Source: Nemertoderma westbladi
Lineage: Eukaryota > Xenacoelomorpha > Nemertodermatida > Nemertodermatidae
DNA length: 52,890 bases
Direction: 5' to 3'
NCBI GenBank assembly: GCA_032718475.1
Contig: JAUCBJ010000821.1
Span: 1 to 52,890, forward strand
The notes under the pieces were generated by a model, which had not been told where the DNA came from, searched no databases, and worked only from the letters and a program-made list of their open reading frames with translations. Shown here one piece after another: positions 29,573 through 40,278 of this stretch (its first letter is position 1; the number at the start of each line of letters is the position of its first letter). Position numbers and translations under genes: made by a program.

Positions 29573-30322
29573 TCAATGACATAGTCCGTTTGCGTCTGTG
29601 TAGGCTACACGATCTTGTTTGGGCACTGCTTGCCAGTGCTTACAACTCCTGGTCTTATGTGTTCCGTCCCGATGTAATTGACATTCGAATCCTGGATTAT
29701 AGCGTTCCCTGTATAGTCCTTCACGTATCGCGCGTAGGTTTATATGTACCGATTTAGTGTTTTGGTTGTCTAGACACGGCCTACTGGGTACATTGGGATT
29801 ATGTTTATTTATGGTGTTATTTTCTTTCTGTCCCTGCCACGGTGTAGCCCTACTACCAGCTAACTGTGGACTAGCAGTCCCCTGTGTGGCCGCATGTGGT
29901 AGTGACTGTCCCACTCCCGAGAATGGGTCTGTCGGATTATGTTCGGGTTTAGGCCTGTTGTATTCGATCTTTGGCGCCTTCCCCAAACTATCCTCGCTAT
30001 AGACTGGATCTGTTATTAACTCAGCTTCATAGTTTAGTATAGTACGACTGCACACATCGGCTAGCCAACCGGCAAGTGCGGCGTTTTCAAAGATCGTGTA
30101 TATAGCTAAGGAGGGACGAAGGGGAACACTCATGAAGCTATACACGACACCAGGTGCGGTCAATGGTCCATCGACGTATAATCGAGAATAATGATCTCCA
30201 TATACTTGTTGATAGTTGATAGGATTTCTGACCTTGAAATTCCATCTGTATTCTTGAAAGGCAAGATGTCCGATGGAGGTTCGTTGTACTTTAGTAATGC
30301 CGCTGGGTGTGTTGGCATACAT
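29573..30322 (-). pseudogene. Element A: gag C-terminal part and zinc finger
   Basis: 250 codons. It contains a capsid-like, mostly folded stretch, then a Pro/Asn/Gln-rich linker and FECQLHRDGTHKTRSC, a Cys/His cluster typical of BEL/Pao gag. In frame with the segment upstream (30338-30820) across a TGA at 30338-30340, and with the protease downstream across a TGA at 29573-29575. Confidence 0.6.
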
Positions 30323-30337
30323 AGTGCGGAAGAAACC

Positions 30338-30820
30338 TCAGCCTTCTGCCCAGGGAGCAATCAGCTGAGTATCTACGAAAGGATATGGGATATTCTCCAT
30401 GTTCCTAAAGTCGTTTTGGAGATCTCCATAAACAGCTGAGCCGATTTTAAGGATTCTTTTGTTAAACAACATCTCGAGCACGGGCTGGGGTAACATCGAT
30501 CCATCGATACCCATGGCCGGTTTGCGCTCGGTGTCAGTGACGTAACGCTGCGCGAGTTCGAATTGTCCATGTCGGAGTTTCTTTTGTATCTCGGTGAGGG
30601 TCTCAAAAGAATAATCAATCACGTCGGAACACGCTCGAGTAAATACGTGGGTAGAACCAGCTAGTCCTCGTATATGTATCATGCGCGTAGTTCCCAGTTC
30701 TCCAACCGGAACGCTACCTTTGTTATAATAAGTGACAACTCCATACATCTCTATAACGTTAAGAGTTTTGTTCCACTCTTTAGTGGCGTTTTCTAGGGTC
30801 ATTCCCACTGGATGCCACAA
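30338..30820 (-). pseudogene. Element A: gag middle part
   Basis: About 160 codons of ordinary globular composition with no recognised family. It ends at a TGA and continues in the same frame. The start codon is arbitrary because the frame is open further upstream as far as about 30862. Confidence 0.45.
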
Positions 30821-30860
30821 GGTGGCGCATTCGCTAGCGTTAGGTAGATCTCTCTATACT

Positions 30861-31519
30861 CTACATATACTGTGTAGTATATGTTTCTACATCTCCATAT
30901 CGTTGTATTCTTTCCTCCTCGAATAACACGTCGAGATTCCAGTGGACTAATCGAGTTTTGATAAATCCATCGAGATTATATGGAGGTGTTACATCCTTCT
31001 CTATTCTGGAAACATTATAGGGTTTTTGGAATGAGTTTACTTTCACTAACTGATCCAGATGTTTCTGCAGTTGTTCGAGTTCGACAGATCGAGAGGATTT
31101 ATTAGTGGTAGAAACCTTGGACTATGTGTAGGATCTTCCGGTTTTACCATATAATATTGAGTTAGATTGACATAATAAGGGTAATCTTTGATCCCATAAA
31201 ACGAGTTCGGTAAAGGTCTAGCGCGTATGTTGACCTCGTGTACCATACGACGGACAAGATCCGCTCTATTGTCCGGAGGTTCAACGAGTATACCGTCGAC
31301 ACGAGCAGCCTCGATTGGCGGACGCTGTAACATAGGAGCGTCAGCGATAAGATCTCGAGATCTTAGGTTGATATCAACCGGTTGAGGTTGTGCCGTGGCG
31401 AAGAGTTTGTCTCCGAAATGGGGAACCATCGAAGGATGAATGATGGTTTTAGAATAGAGATCAGTCATAAGGATTTGAGCTTCTGGCTGGGCTAAAGCTG
31501 CTTCTTCTCTCTCATCCAT
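30861..31519 (-). pseudogene. Element A: gag segments in two frames
   Basis: Two overlapping open frames, 31046-31519 and 30861-31046. The second is open upstream with a coiled-coil-like stretch, so a one-base shift near 31085-31100 separates them. Many Pro and charged residues; no family match. Confidence 0.45.
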
Positions 31520-32882
31520 TTCTATGTGTTTCTCCTCGAGCTGATTTTCCTCCGCTTGTCGTTGTAAACGCTCGATCTAGGAACTCTTGTAGAGAATAGG
31601 TTCGTCCAAGTTCGATGTCTTCCTCGAGGTTCTGGATTTCTCGATCGAACTGGGGTAAAGCTAATTCCTTCACCGCTTGGACTTGCTGCTGCAATTTGCG
31701 TTTCTCTAAACAATCGTAAGTTCCTTTTCCGATCTTTTGCCGAATAGCATCTAACGCGTTTTGTACAATGCTCTCCTCAACTTCGGTGACAGGTTGTATC
31801 GGGGTTAAACCGGGACGATTGTACGGGTTGAACGGCGATATTAGATGCCCGCGTCCCAATCCGGCTAGGTAGGAACGGCAAATATCTAGCGAGCCCACTA
31901 CCGGAGTGCCACCGATTAATTGTTCGGGTAACACAAGATCTTTAAATAGTGAGTACAGTTCAGGGGGATCCGTTATACTATTAGGATCAAGCGTTTGAGG
32001 TCTCACTAAGGAATGAGGAGGTCTGAGCGAGTATTCCGGAACTCTGATCATGGGTTTATTTAAGGATCGTTTGAGTCGAGCGAGCATAGGTGATACGTCG
32101 AACAAGTTTCGCTCGAAACTCCCATAGGTATAACGAGTAAAACTGTGTTTAGCGCAACGTCTCCGAGGATGTTTATGTCTTTCCGTTTGCTGGTTGGGTC
32201 TAGGGCATTCATCACAGTAATACCAAAGACGCACGTCCTGCAGGGGAAACGCGGGTGATCGTTCTCCAGTTTTACAATATTCCTCCATCTGTTCGAAGCT
32301 ATCTGGGACTACAGGTAGCGGTCGATCGGCGGTAAGATACATCATAGTGAAATAGAGCCGTTTGAGTTCCATCATAGGGTCATGATGTATACCTTGAGGA
32401 TATCGAGTTTCTAGATTTTGTTGACTGGCTATATTGAGATATGTTTCTCTCAAGAATTCCAGATAATCGTTGAAGTCGCTGCGTTTATCCGGTTCTTCAA
32501 CGTCTTCTCTTTCGAGTCGGTTTCGAATAGAATTCTCGTGTTCTATTCTCGGTTTATCGTTCCGACTCCGCTGGGTATGATATTTAAATAAAACCATTTC
32601 TCTTTCGGTGTCTATATCGTCCGTATCGTGTAGGTTGATAGGATGGCCAGTAGTTAAGAAGTCCATATATGTACCATTACGATGCGTGTAGCGAGCGGTG
32701 AATTTTCTATAGTCCAATTCATGCGTGAGTTGCTCTTGGGACATTGGCGGTTCGATATAACGACCATCGTCCTCAGTAGTAGTTGGACTAGCGTCGCCGC
32801 GTATTAAGCTATCAACAAACGCTTGTAACGGTAGGGTATATCATTCCCTGATACCAAGATCATCTTCTATTAACTCAGTCAT
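31512..32882 (-). pseudogene. Element A: gag N-terminal part
   Basis: The open frame 31512-32744 (410 codons) continues in frame upstream across a TGA at 32841-32843 to an ATG at 32880-32882, which gives 13 codons before the stop. It includes two cysteine pairs (YYCDEC, RRRCAKH near residues 170-200) that could bind zinc, and a Gln/Glu-rich, probably coiled C-terminus. A frameshift near 31580 links it to the next segment. It is much longer than usual for BEL gag N-termini and is not recognised. Confidence 0.5.
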
Positions 32883-34566
32883 AGCTGCTATATGAGTTTA
32901 TCAATATTATAATTAGTTATAATTAGGCTAGCGGGCGTCGCTGCCTACCCCTCACGGCCCCCGGACAGCGCAAGATCCTCAGCGCCGATGTACCGTCGTC
33001 GCTGTGTTTTTCGCCAACGTAGTAGCTACACAACGACAACGATAACCAGCGCGAGTCACTCCACTGTCCGTCCCAAGGGCTTAGATTTACTTCAGGTTCT
33101 TACTGCAGAGGTAGGGCTACTTTCACAACTGCGACTCGCTACTGTAAACACACTTTAGTAGTAACATTCACCTATAAACGCATAAATTCCACACAACTGT
33201 CACAAATTGTACACATTCGGGCCATTTGTCCGTTAGTCAAGTGCCTTCCAGAATGCCACGTTATTATTATGTATCCTTGGATACTAGCAGTGGGCTATTT
33301 ATTCCTTATACTATTCAATGGGGCAAGCTTTCTATTGTTCTTTTAACTCGCTTCTAATACTAGCGTGGTTGTTGCTATGGTGACATTATGGAAAGCTAAC
33401 AGTAGAATTAGGGTAATTCTCATGCATACAGATCTGGGATGCTATTTAATAGTAATTCTTTAATTGTCAATATCCCTCTTTATATATGATTTTACGAATT
33501 TTATCGGCTATTGACTATATATTGGAGATTCTCGCACACTAATACACTTAATAGGGTGAATCTCCGCTCCCATGATCTATTAATTAATGGAAATTTTGGG
33601 GAATGTTATAAATTGTATAAAATGACAATTTATCAAATTCATTAGAGGATATGAATTTAAATTATTCCCGTAAATTGTATTATTTAATATTAAAATAGAC
33701 ATAATTTTTATTCCAGAACATGTCTGGGAACTAGGATCCTTAATTCTAGGAATTTTGTCCTTTTAAGAGTATCGGTAAGTACTACGATATCTTAATCGAC
33801 TAGAATTTTAAAGGATCTAAATTTTAACAGATTTTGATTTATAGATTTGTATAAATATTAACTATGTAATATTTAAGATGGGCACCAATTTATTCCAGAA
33901 CTTGTCTGGGGACGTTAACCACTGATTCTAAAATTTTGTCTTTCAAGTATATCGGTGGGTGCCACGATATCTTAATCGACTAGAATTACAGCTGGTCAAA
34001 GGGTTTAACAGATTTATTTTGCGTTTTACGCTACTGTTAAAGGGACATCACGCTACTATATGTATTATTTTAATATACGGTATGAGAGCAATATCGCACG
34101 AAGCAATGTCAGTGAGAAGAGGCAAGTCGTTTCCAAGGTCTACCCAGAGCTTGGTTTAGCCGAGACGCGAGGATCTGAACTTTGCATTCCTAATACTCTG
34201 CCTACCAATAATACTTGAATATAGTAGGAGCTTTATTGTACTTTAATAAGTACGGACATTTCATCTTACTGTAGTCACGCATTTATAATATGATACGGAC
34301 AGTAAGGAAAGAGAAAAAGAATTATTTCTCGCCGTCGCACTAAATATATAATATACGTAATTAAGTAATAAGACTAATATATTGCACTAATCTACTAGAT
34401 AATCGCTAAAATAACATTCTACTAAATAAAATTAAAGAAAATGATTATAATAAAAATACATAATAGTACATACAGAAATATAAAATAATAAAAATATATA
34501 AAATAATATAGTCACACACCCACTCCAGACGCTGTCACGTTGGGGAGTCCCTAGATGTTTGTTGGA
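32883..34566. other. Intergenic region between elements A and B
   Basis: Noncoding. It includes a 182-bp direct repeat in two copies (from 33713 and from 33895; both hold cgatatcttaatcgactaga). The region must contain the 3' end of element B and the 5' end of element A, yet no LTR pair could be matched. 34360-34510 is strongly AT-rich. Confidence 0.4.
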
Positions 34567-37095
34567 TTAGGGAGGTGGTCGTGGGAAGAGTATCTTGCCT
34601 TCCATAGTTTCCGGAGAGTTCTCTGTCTCTTTCCAGTAAACATAAACGACCAACTGGGCGGTTGAGTTGCTGTGTTTCGAACACAATTCCCGGTTTCTTA
34701 AAGTTACGTCGAGTTCTACCGATCGCACCAAACCATCATGTATACAGTTCCTAAGAACTTGGTTCAGAGCTCTACGGGGTTTATGAAAATAATAGCGAGT
34801 TCGAATTTTTCTAAGAACTCGTTCTCTACCAGCATGATAAAGCTTACTGTGAACATCTACAATCATCTTGATTAGTATTTCAAGATTTCTAATGAGTATG
34901 GGAAACTTAGTGTCAAAGGATAATGGAGCATTAGTTAGTCTTCCTCCAACGCGTATTAACCCATCTATCATTGTGCTAGAGAAACGATCCCTTAAGAGCA
35001 TCTGTGGATTTCTCAACAACAGGAAATACTTATCGGAATCCTCATAGCATTGCAGGAGTCTCAGTATCTGCTTATTGGTTTCTTCATGCTCCTGGTAACT
35101 GATCTTCTCCTTCAGAAATCTGTCTGATATCATGTATTTCGGAAGATCTTTAACAACATGGACCTGCGCGGATGTCAGTGGAGCGGTATCACTAGCGATC
35201 TTCGTCCTGGAGTAGTGATGATAAAAACATCGCTTTAAATAAGCAACGGCCTTACAAAGCTGATTCCAGGAGCTATAGTGATGTATCGCTCTCTGCAGGA
35301 GAGGTGAGAGTCCTTGCAAGACGTCTGGTGTTCCAGATTTCCAATCTCTTTCTCTGATTTCCACAACAGACGTATTTGTGGCGGGGAATTTTGGATCCAA
35401 AGCGTCATCTCCGGAAATGTGTAGTACAGACAGATCTATCACGGGTTTAAATAACTTCGATTTACTCGCCCGGGTTTTAGGTTTGACTTTCTCCGCTCCC
35501 TTGGCTTGTCTAATCTCAACCGTGGTAAGGTGAGGAGGCCATTCATCCTCTTCCTTGCTTAGGAAGTCGGGTCCACCTAACCAGTCTGGAGTATCTATCA
35601 GTTCTTGTGGAGTTGCTCCTCTGGAGGCGATGTCGGCTGGATTAATCGTCCCAGGGCAATGTCTCCATTGATCTATCTTCGTGCGACTAAGTATAATGGC
35701 TACTCTGTTGGTAACAAAGACGCTGAACTGACAGACTTCATTGGTTATATACTCCAACACGAGTAAAGCATCGGTCCAATAGACAGTTTTCTCCAGTGGA
35801 TAGTCGATCTGTTCTGTTACATTCCGGCCGATGGCTGTAGCGTATAGAGCCGATTTTAACTCCGCTCGAGGAACTTTCAACTTGTAGTTTATCAAGGCCT
35901 TAGAGGTAACCAAGGCGACCTTAATTCCATCCGGAGTTTCAACTCTCAGGTAGGCTACTATACCTATTCCCATGTCGCTGGCGTCTCCAAACGCATGGAG
36001 TTGATAGGAATACGTGGGGAGAACGTGACCAAAATATGAACGGGAAATAATAAAGTTCTCAATGGATGGTAGAGAATCTTCCCATTTCATCCACTTCTTT
36101 AATAGTTCTCCCTTAAGTGGATCATCCCACGAGTGGTTTTCAAGCCACATTTGTTGTACTAAACTCCGAGCAATCAATATAACTGGGCTAATAAATCCCA
36201 ATGGATCGAAATAAGTGCTCAGGATACTTAGACAAATCCGTTTAGTTCGAATTGGATTATCTTGCTGTTTTAGCTGGAAAAACAGGATATCTCTCTCCGT
36301 GTCCCATTTCAAACCAAGCGTCTTGGTTTCTGGAAGATCGTCCTTGATAAGGTCTAGATCTTTAACTCCTCGGTCTTCTACCGAGATCGATTCAAGAAAT
36401 TCACGGGAGTTACTGGTAAATTTAGTTAATCGAAATCCACCTCTTTTCAAGCACTCTACCGTTCCTTTGGTGACATCAATGGCTTCTTCCACCGATGGAA
36501 GGGACTTTAAATTGTCGTCCATGTATATATCCCGTTTGATGTTGTCGATAACCTCTTTGGAGAAGGCGTCCCGGTTGTCATCAGCAGTGGTGCGCACTAC
36601 TGAGCAGGCGTTTGAAGGGCTTGAGATGATCCCAAAAGCTTGGATGGTCATCCAGTACTCCACCGGTTTCTGGTTGAGGTCTCCTTCAGGCCACCACAGA
36701 AATCGGAGGCTGTCTCGATCCCTATCTAGCGCCTTAACTTGTAAGAACATGCCTTCTATATCCGAAGCAAAAGCAATCGAATATTGTCGTAATCTTAAGA
36801 GTATTCCCAACAAGGATTGGAGTAAGTTGGGTCCCGGCAACAACTTGGAGTTAAGGGATTGGCCCATGTAGAGGGCGGAGCCGTCAAATACTACCCGGAC
36901 TTCATTGGGTTTACCGGGTTTGGGAACGTAATGATGTGTTAAATAGTACGTTCTCTCAGTTATGGGTGTTTCTTCCGGTACTCGCTCCGCATATCCCTTG
37001 TCATTGAATTTCTTCAACTGGGTCTTGTACATCTCCTTAGCTGAAGCATTTGCCGTAAGGCGTCGATGTAGTTGCGCAATTCTCTTTTCCGCCAA
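34567..37095 (-). CDS. Element B: reverse transcriptase, RNase H and truncated integrase
   Basis: 842 codons; the frame is open upstream to the TAG at 37246-37248. RT: VRVVFDGSALYMGQSLN (67-83), first catalytic Asp112 in SDIEGMFLQV, then YMDD at 191-194. RNase H, about 365-495: Asp371 (FGDAS), Glu412 (PRAELK), Asp442 (WTDA) and Asp487 (PADIAS) are all present. The integrase zinc-binding part (HSKLYHAGRE… RNC) is cut short and followed at once by DGLVRSVEL, which resembles the family's C-terminal domain. The DDE core of roughly 250 residues is therefore missing. Copying activity might be intact if translated, but integration is not possible in cis. Confidence 0.92.
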   Translation of the reverse strand: MAEKRIAQLHRRLTANASAKEMYKTQLKKFNDKGYAERVPEETPITERTYYLTHHYVPKPGKPNEVRVVFDGSALYMGQSLNSKLLPGPNLLQSLLGILLRLRQYSIAFASDIEGMFLQVKALDRDRDSLRFLWWPEGDLNQKPVEYWMTIQAFGIISSPSNACSVVRTTADDNRDAFSKEVIDNIKRDIYMDDNLKSLPSVEEAIDVTKGTVECLKRGGFRLTKFTSNSREFLESISVEDRGVKDLDLIKDDLPETKTLGLKWDTERDILFFQLKQQDNPIRTKRICLSILSTYFDPLGFISPVILIARSLVQQMWLENHSWDDPLKGELLKKWMKWEDSLPSIENFIISRSYFGHVLPTYSYQLHAFGDASDMGIGIVAYLRVETPDGIKVALVTSKALINYKLKVPRAELKSALYATAIGRNVTEQIDYPLEKTVYWTDALLVLEYITNEVCQFSVFVTNRVAIILSRTKIDQWRHCPGTINPADIASRGATPQELIDTPDWLGGPDFLSKEEDEWPPHLTTVEIRQAKGAEKVKPKTRASKSKLFKPVIDLSVLHISGDDALDPKFPATNTSVVEIRERDWKSGTPDVLQGLSPLLQRAIHHYSSWNQLCKAVAYLKRCFYHHYSRTKIASDTAPLTSAQVHVVKDLPKYMISDRFLKEKISYQEHEETNKQILRLLQCYEDSDKYFLLLRNPQMLLRDRFSSTMIDGLIRVGGRLTNAPLSFDTKFPILIRNLEILIKMIVDVHSKLYHAGRERVLRKIRTRYYFHKPRRALNQVLRNCIHDGLVRSVELDVTLRNRELCSKHSNSTAQLVVYVYWKETENSPETMEGKILFPRPPP

Positions 37096-37245
37096 GGGTC
37101 GGTTGTTTATAAAATTAGGTTCTCGCTTTCGAAATGGCAGACCAATTTCATACCTCCCTTGATCCCTAAGAAAACGTGTAGTCGTTGCCTGGATCTGCTT
37201 GGCTCTTTCTTCTTCTACCGATAAGGCCTTATCGTAGGAATTACG

Positions 37246-40161
37246 CTATACAGCCTCTTGAGTGAAAAATCGTAAGGCGTGTTCATCGCGAGTCTTCGTG
37301 TTGTAATGATCTATCACTTCATTCAGTTCATCGTTGTAATCGACTTGTCCTGCTGGATGGATGAGGTGACACAGGTTCACTTGGTTTTGCCAAGTTTCAC
37401 TTTCTGTAAGGAGGTCGATGGTATTCTCCTTGTCGAATAGTTGATGAATATCATCATTATCTGAGGAGTATGGTGTTCCCTCAGGTGTGTCGTCTCCCTC
37501 ACTGATTTCCCCTTCCCATTCACTCACCTGGTAGACTTGCTCTTTAGGTAGCCTTTCCATGAGTGTCCTACGGGAAGGACCAGTAAAGTACCAACCTACT
37601 CTAGTTCTTCCCGCATAAGTTTGCAATGGTTGCGGTTGAGCAGGCCGTTTCTCTAATGTCTCAAGCGCCTCATGCGCATTTTGGCCGATGAGTATTTGTA
37701 CTCCTGGGTAGTCGGTGTTGAATCTAGGTATATCATGCTGCTGGGTGAAATCGTCTTCATCCCAGTTATAAGGTTCCACTTGGCTGGTAGCGAAGTTCTT
37801 TATCGCCACCATTTTTACTGACCTTATACTGTATTCTCCTAGTTCATCCTGGGGGGTGGACAACGCGCCTACATAGTAGTCTGCTACTGTAGATTTCCAA
37901 ACCTGCATAATTCCTGAAAGGTTCAACTTAGTTCGGAACTTGGGTTGTCCAGCAAAAATGTCTTCGGCTAGGTCTTTGTCGATGAATGTTCCTGTGCTGC
38001 CGGAGTCAAGGAGGGCGTTCACTATATAGCTCTTCTCTAACCCGTGGATTCTCAACTGCACTACTGGAAATTCTCGGATTCCTACATTGGAAGTTGGTGC
38101 TTTCCAAGATGGTTGTCGGTCAGGAATAGTTAGAGGGAGCTCACTATCAGTTTCAGTCTCATACGTAAGTGCTCGATACACTGCGGTGTTTATCATATAG
38201 CAGGATTCGTTTTCATCTGAGAATTCGTCCGTGTAAAATCCTTCCATCTCAGAACTGTGATCAGTGTCGCTCACATCACTGAATTGGACACGTAGTTCGG
38301 ACTCACTTACCTGACTCAGGCTGTTTCTATCGAATTCGGTGTGCAGCAAGATATGATGTTTAGCGCCGCACTTAGCACACCTCGCGTCTGAGTAACAGGT
38401 TCGCCGTTGGTGTCCTTGTCTGAGACAAGTATAACACACACGCTTATCCCACATGACTTCGCGTCTATCCTTTAAGGATTTCTTTAAGAATTCATCACAC
38501 ACACTTAAATGATGGGGCCCGTTGCACAGCGCACATTTTGGTTTGATGTTACTTACCTTACCTTGTGTAGTGTTGTGCACACTCGTTCTTTCCTCGGGCT
38601 TTCTTCCATGAACTCTCTTAGGAGACGTAGGAGGAGTTTTTGTTACCTGTTCTCTCCTATCACTGGCTCGAGACTTAAATTTACTTACTTCTTTAGGTGC
38701 TTTGTTGACATAGTAAGATCTTTCGGTGTCTTTCCCGCTGTTCTCCTCTTGAGAGGTTTGGCTTTCGCCGTCATCTGTATAACACACTGGGGTGACCTTT
38801 CTCCTAGAAACGGGTTTTTCAATTACCTTATTTTCCGGTGTCTTCTCTCGGGACTGCTTTAGGAGCTGTAATCTTAACTCTCCATTTAAGAATGACATGA
38901 GATCAGCCATGGTAGGGTCTCTTTGTTGCTGATCCATCATATAGAGCACTTTCTTGTCCCAGCGAGTACCTACTCCACCCTTTGGCAATGTAGATGCTAC
39001 GGCTCCAATAACCATCTCCTGAATCTCATCGGAAAACTCTATAATCCCGCTGCTAAGGAACTTTCGGGGCGCTACCAATTTTGCATACAAATACCTAGCT
39101 ATGTTTGTCCTATTACCATACCTGATGTTTAGTGTATCCCAAACTTGTCTTAATCCATCTGGATGTCCAATAAACTTTAACGCCATTAACTTGGGAGGTC
39201 CTTCCAAACACTCGATGAGGAATCTAAGTTTCTCTCCGTTAGATAGTACAGAGTTCTGTATGTTATCTTTGTAATATTCATTAAAAGGTAACCATTTCAT
39301 CTCATCTCCATTGAACTTGACGATCTCTCCCACTTTTACCGCTTGACGGGCTTCGGTTCTAGCCATTTGACGCGTAAAACTTTCTTGGGCCATCGTGTTA
39401 TTTAATATCGAGTTATCGGTATATACATTTCTCGGATTATGATCAGGTCTATATGGAATATCATTATCAACAGGTTTATAATTACCCTTAGTAGGGTTTA
39501 CTATAGGAGTTTCTACTTCACTAGCAGTATAGATGCGTGTAGGCTCCACACCTTGCGCATGAAATACTTCAGACCTAACAGGTTGACACATTGTTACCGG
39601 GGGTGGTGGTATACCCCTTTGTATATTTACTAATTTATCGCGTTCTAACGCAATACTCTGCTGCACTTCTTGCAGTTCTAACTTACCCTCTCTTACTGTT
39701 CCCTTTAACTGCTGCACAGTCCCTTCCATTTCTCGGACATACTGGGTGGAATGTATGCGCTGTTCCTCCAATTGTCCGAGCAGGAGATCCATCCCCCGCC
39801 ATCCCTCATCCACCCACTCGACAGCCGAAGCGGGAGCCGCCAACATATTAGCGGGTAGACGAGGGATGACGGGCGATAAATCTTTGATGTCTCGCTCGGC
39901 GTCCAAGACTGGGACTGTTTCTGCAGCTATTCTATTGGGCACAGATAATTTAGTACTGTGCAAAGGGAATTTAGAGTTAGGTTCTGGAAGTACAGGGGTC
40001 TCCATCACAGAAGGGGTGGCTTCGAGAACAGGCCCAATTATTTCAGGCTCATCTACTATAGTAGGGAGTCTTTCTACTCTAATAATTTGGTCTGTGGGTT
40101 CTGTGCTACCTAAGTCTACACTAGCTAGTTGCCTTCTCACAGCTGGGGGCAAATTAGGCAA
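37246..40161 (-). CDS. Element B: gag core, zinc fingers and protease
   Basis: 971 codons from a non-ATG codon; the frame continues upstream across two TGA codons. About 120-185 is coiled. About 282-400 is the DUF1759-like gag core (FNGDEMKWLPF, WDTLNIRYGN). About 543-607 is the Cys/His zinc-finger pair (CALCNGPHHLSVC, CYTCLRQGHQRRTC, CAKCGAKHH). The protease has Asp719 in LLDSGSTGTF, followed by ILIGQNAHEA (823) and GWYFTGP (856). The frame ends at a TAG that is in phase with the RT frame, 51 codons before the RT ORF's first ATG. Confidence 0.92.
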   Translation of the reverse strand: MPNLPPAVRRQLASVDLGSTEPTDQIIRVERLPTIVDEPEIIGPVLEATPSVMETPVLPEPNSKFPLHSTKLSVPNRIAAETVPVLDAERDIKDLSPVIPRLPANMLAAPASAVEWVDEGWRGMDLLLGQLEEQRIHSTQYVREMEGTVQQLKGTVREGKLELQEVQQSIALERDKLVNIQRGIPPPPVTMCQPVRSEVFHAQGVEPTRIYTASEVETPIVNPTKGNYKPVDNDIPYRPDHNPRNVYTDNSILNNTMAQESFTRQMARTEARQAVKVGEIVKFNGDEMKWLPFNEYYKDNIQNSVLSNGEKLRFLIECLEGPPKLMALKFIGHPDGLRQVWDTLNIRYGNRTNIARYLYAKLVAPRKFLSSGIIEFSDEIQEMVIGAVASTLPKGGVGTRWDKKVLYMMDQQQRDPTMADLMSFLNGELRLQLLKQSREKTPENKVIEKPVSRRKVTPVCYTDDGESQTSQEENSGKDTERSYYVNKAPKEVSKFKSRASDRREQVTKTPPTSPKRVHGRKPEERTSVHNTTQGKVSNIKPKCALCNGPHHLSVCDEFLKKSLKDRREVMWDKRVCYTCLRQGHQRRTCYSDARCAKCGAKHHILLHTEFDRNSLSQVSESELRVQFSDVSDTDHSSEMEGFYTDEFSDENESCYMINTAVYRALTYETETDSELPLTIPDRQPSWKAPTSNVGIREFPVVQLRIHGLEKSYIVNALLDSGSTGTFIDKDLAEDIFAGQPKFRTKLNLSGIMQVWKSTVADYYVGALSTPQDELGEYSIRSVKMVAIKNFATSQVEPYNWDEDDFTQQHDIPRFNTDYPGVQILIGQNAHEALETLEKRPAQPQPLQTYAGRTRVGWYFTGPSRRTLMERLPKEQVYQVSEWEGEISEGDDTPEGTPYSSDNDDIHQLFDKENTIDLLTESETWQNQVNLCHLIHPAGQVDYNDELNEVIDHYNTKTRDEHALRFFTQEAV

Positions 40162-40278
40162 TTTCTGACGGTTGGGTGTTCTTCTACGTCTGCTGGAACG
40201 AGATCAATTTCCTCCGCCTTCAGGATCTGTTGTATCGCCTTCATCAGATGATGTAAAGCCCTGTCTCTTGGGAGTAGA

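Larger units (their letters stand above)
28329..32882 (-). mobile_element. BEL/Pao-type element A: gag and protease only
   Basis: Read on the minus strand, a long gag-like coding region (32882 to about 29573) leads through a CCHC knuckle into a BEL/Pao-type aspartic protease and its C-terminal conserved block, then an acidic Cys/Pro/Glu region. There is no RT, RNase H or integrase before the satellite at 28328. At least four frameshifts, three in-frame TGA codons and a TAA interrupt it. LTRs were not identified. Confidence 0.7.

Noticed and set aside
32883-34566. LTR pairs for the three BEL elements
   Set aside because: I compared the flanks by eye and found no matching long terminal repeats. 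Calling them would be a guess; a self-alignment of 25-53 kb would decide it.
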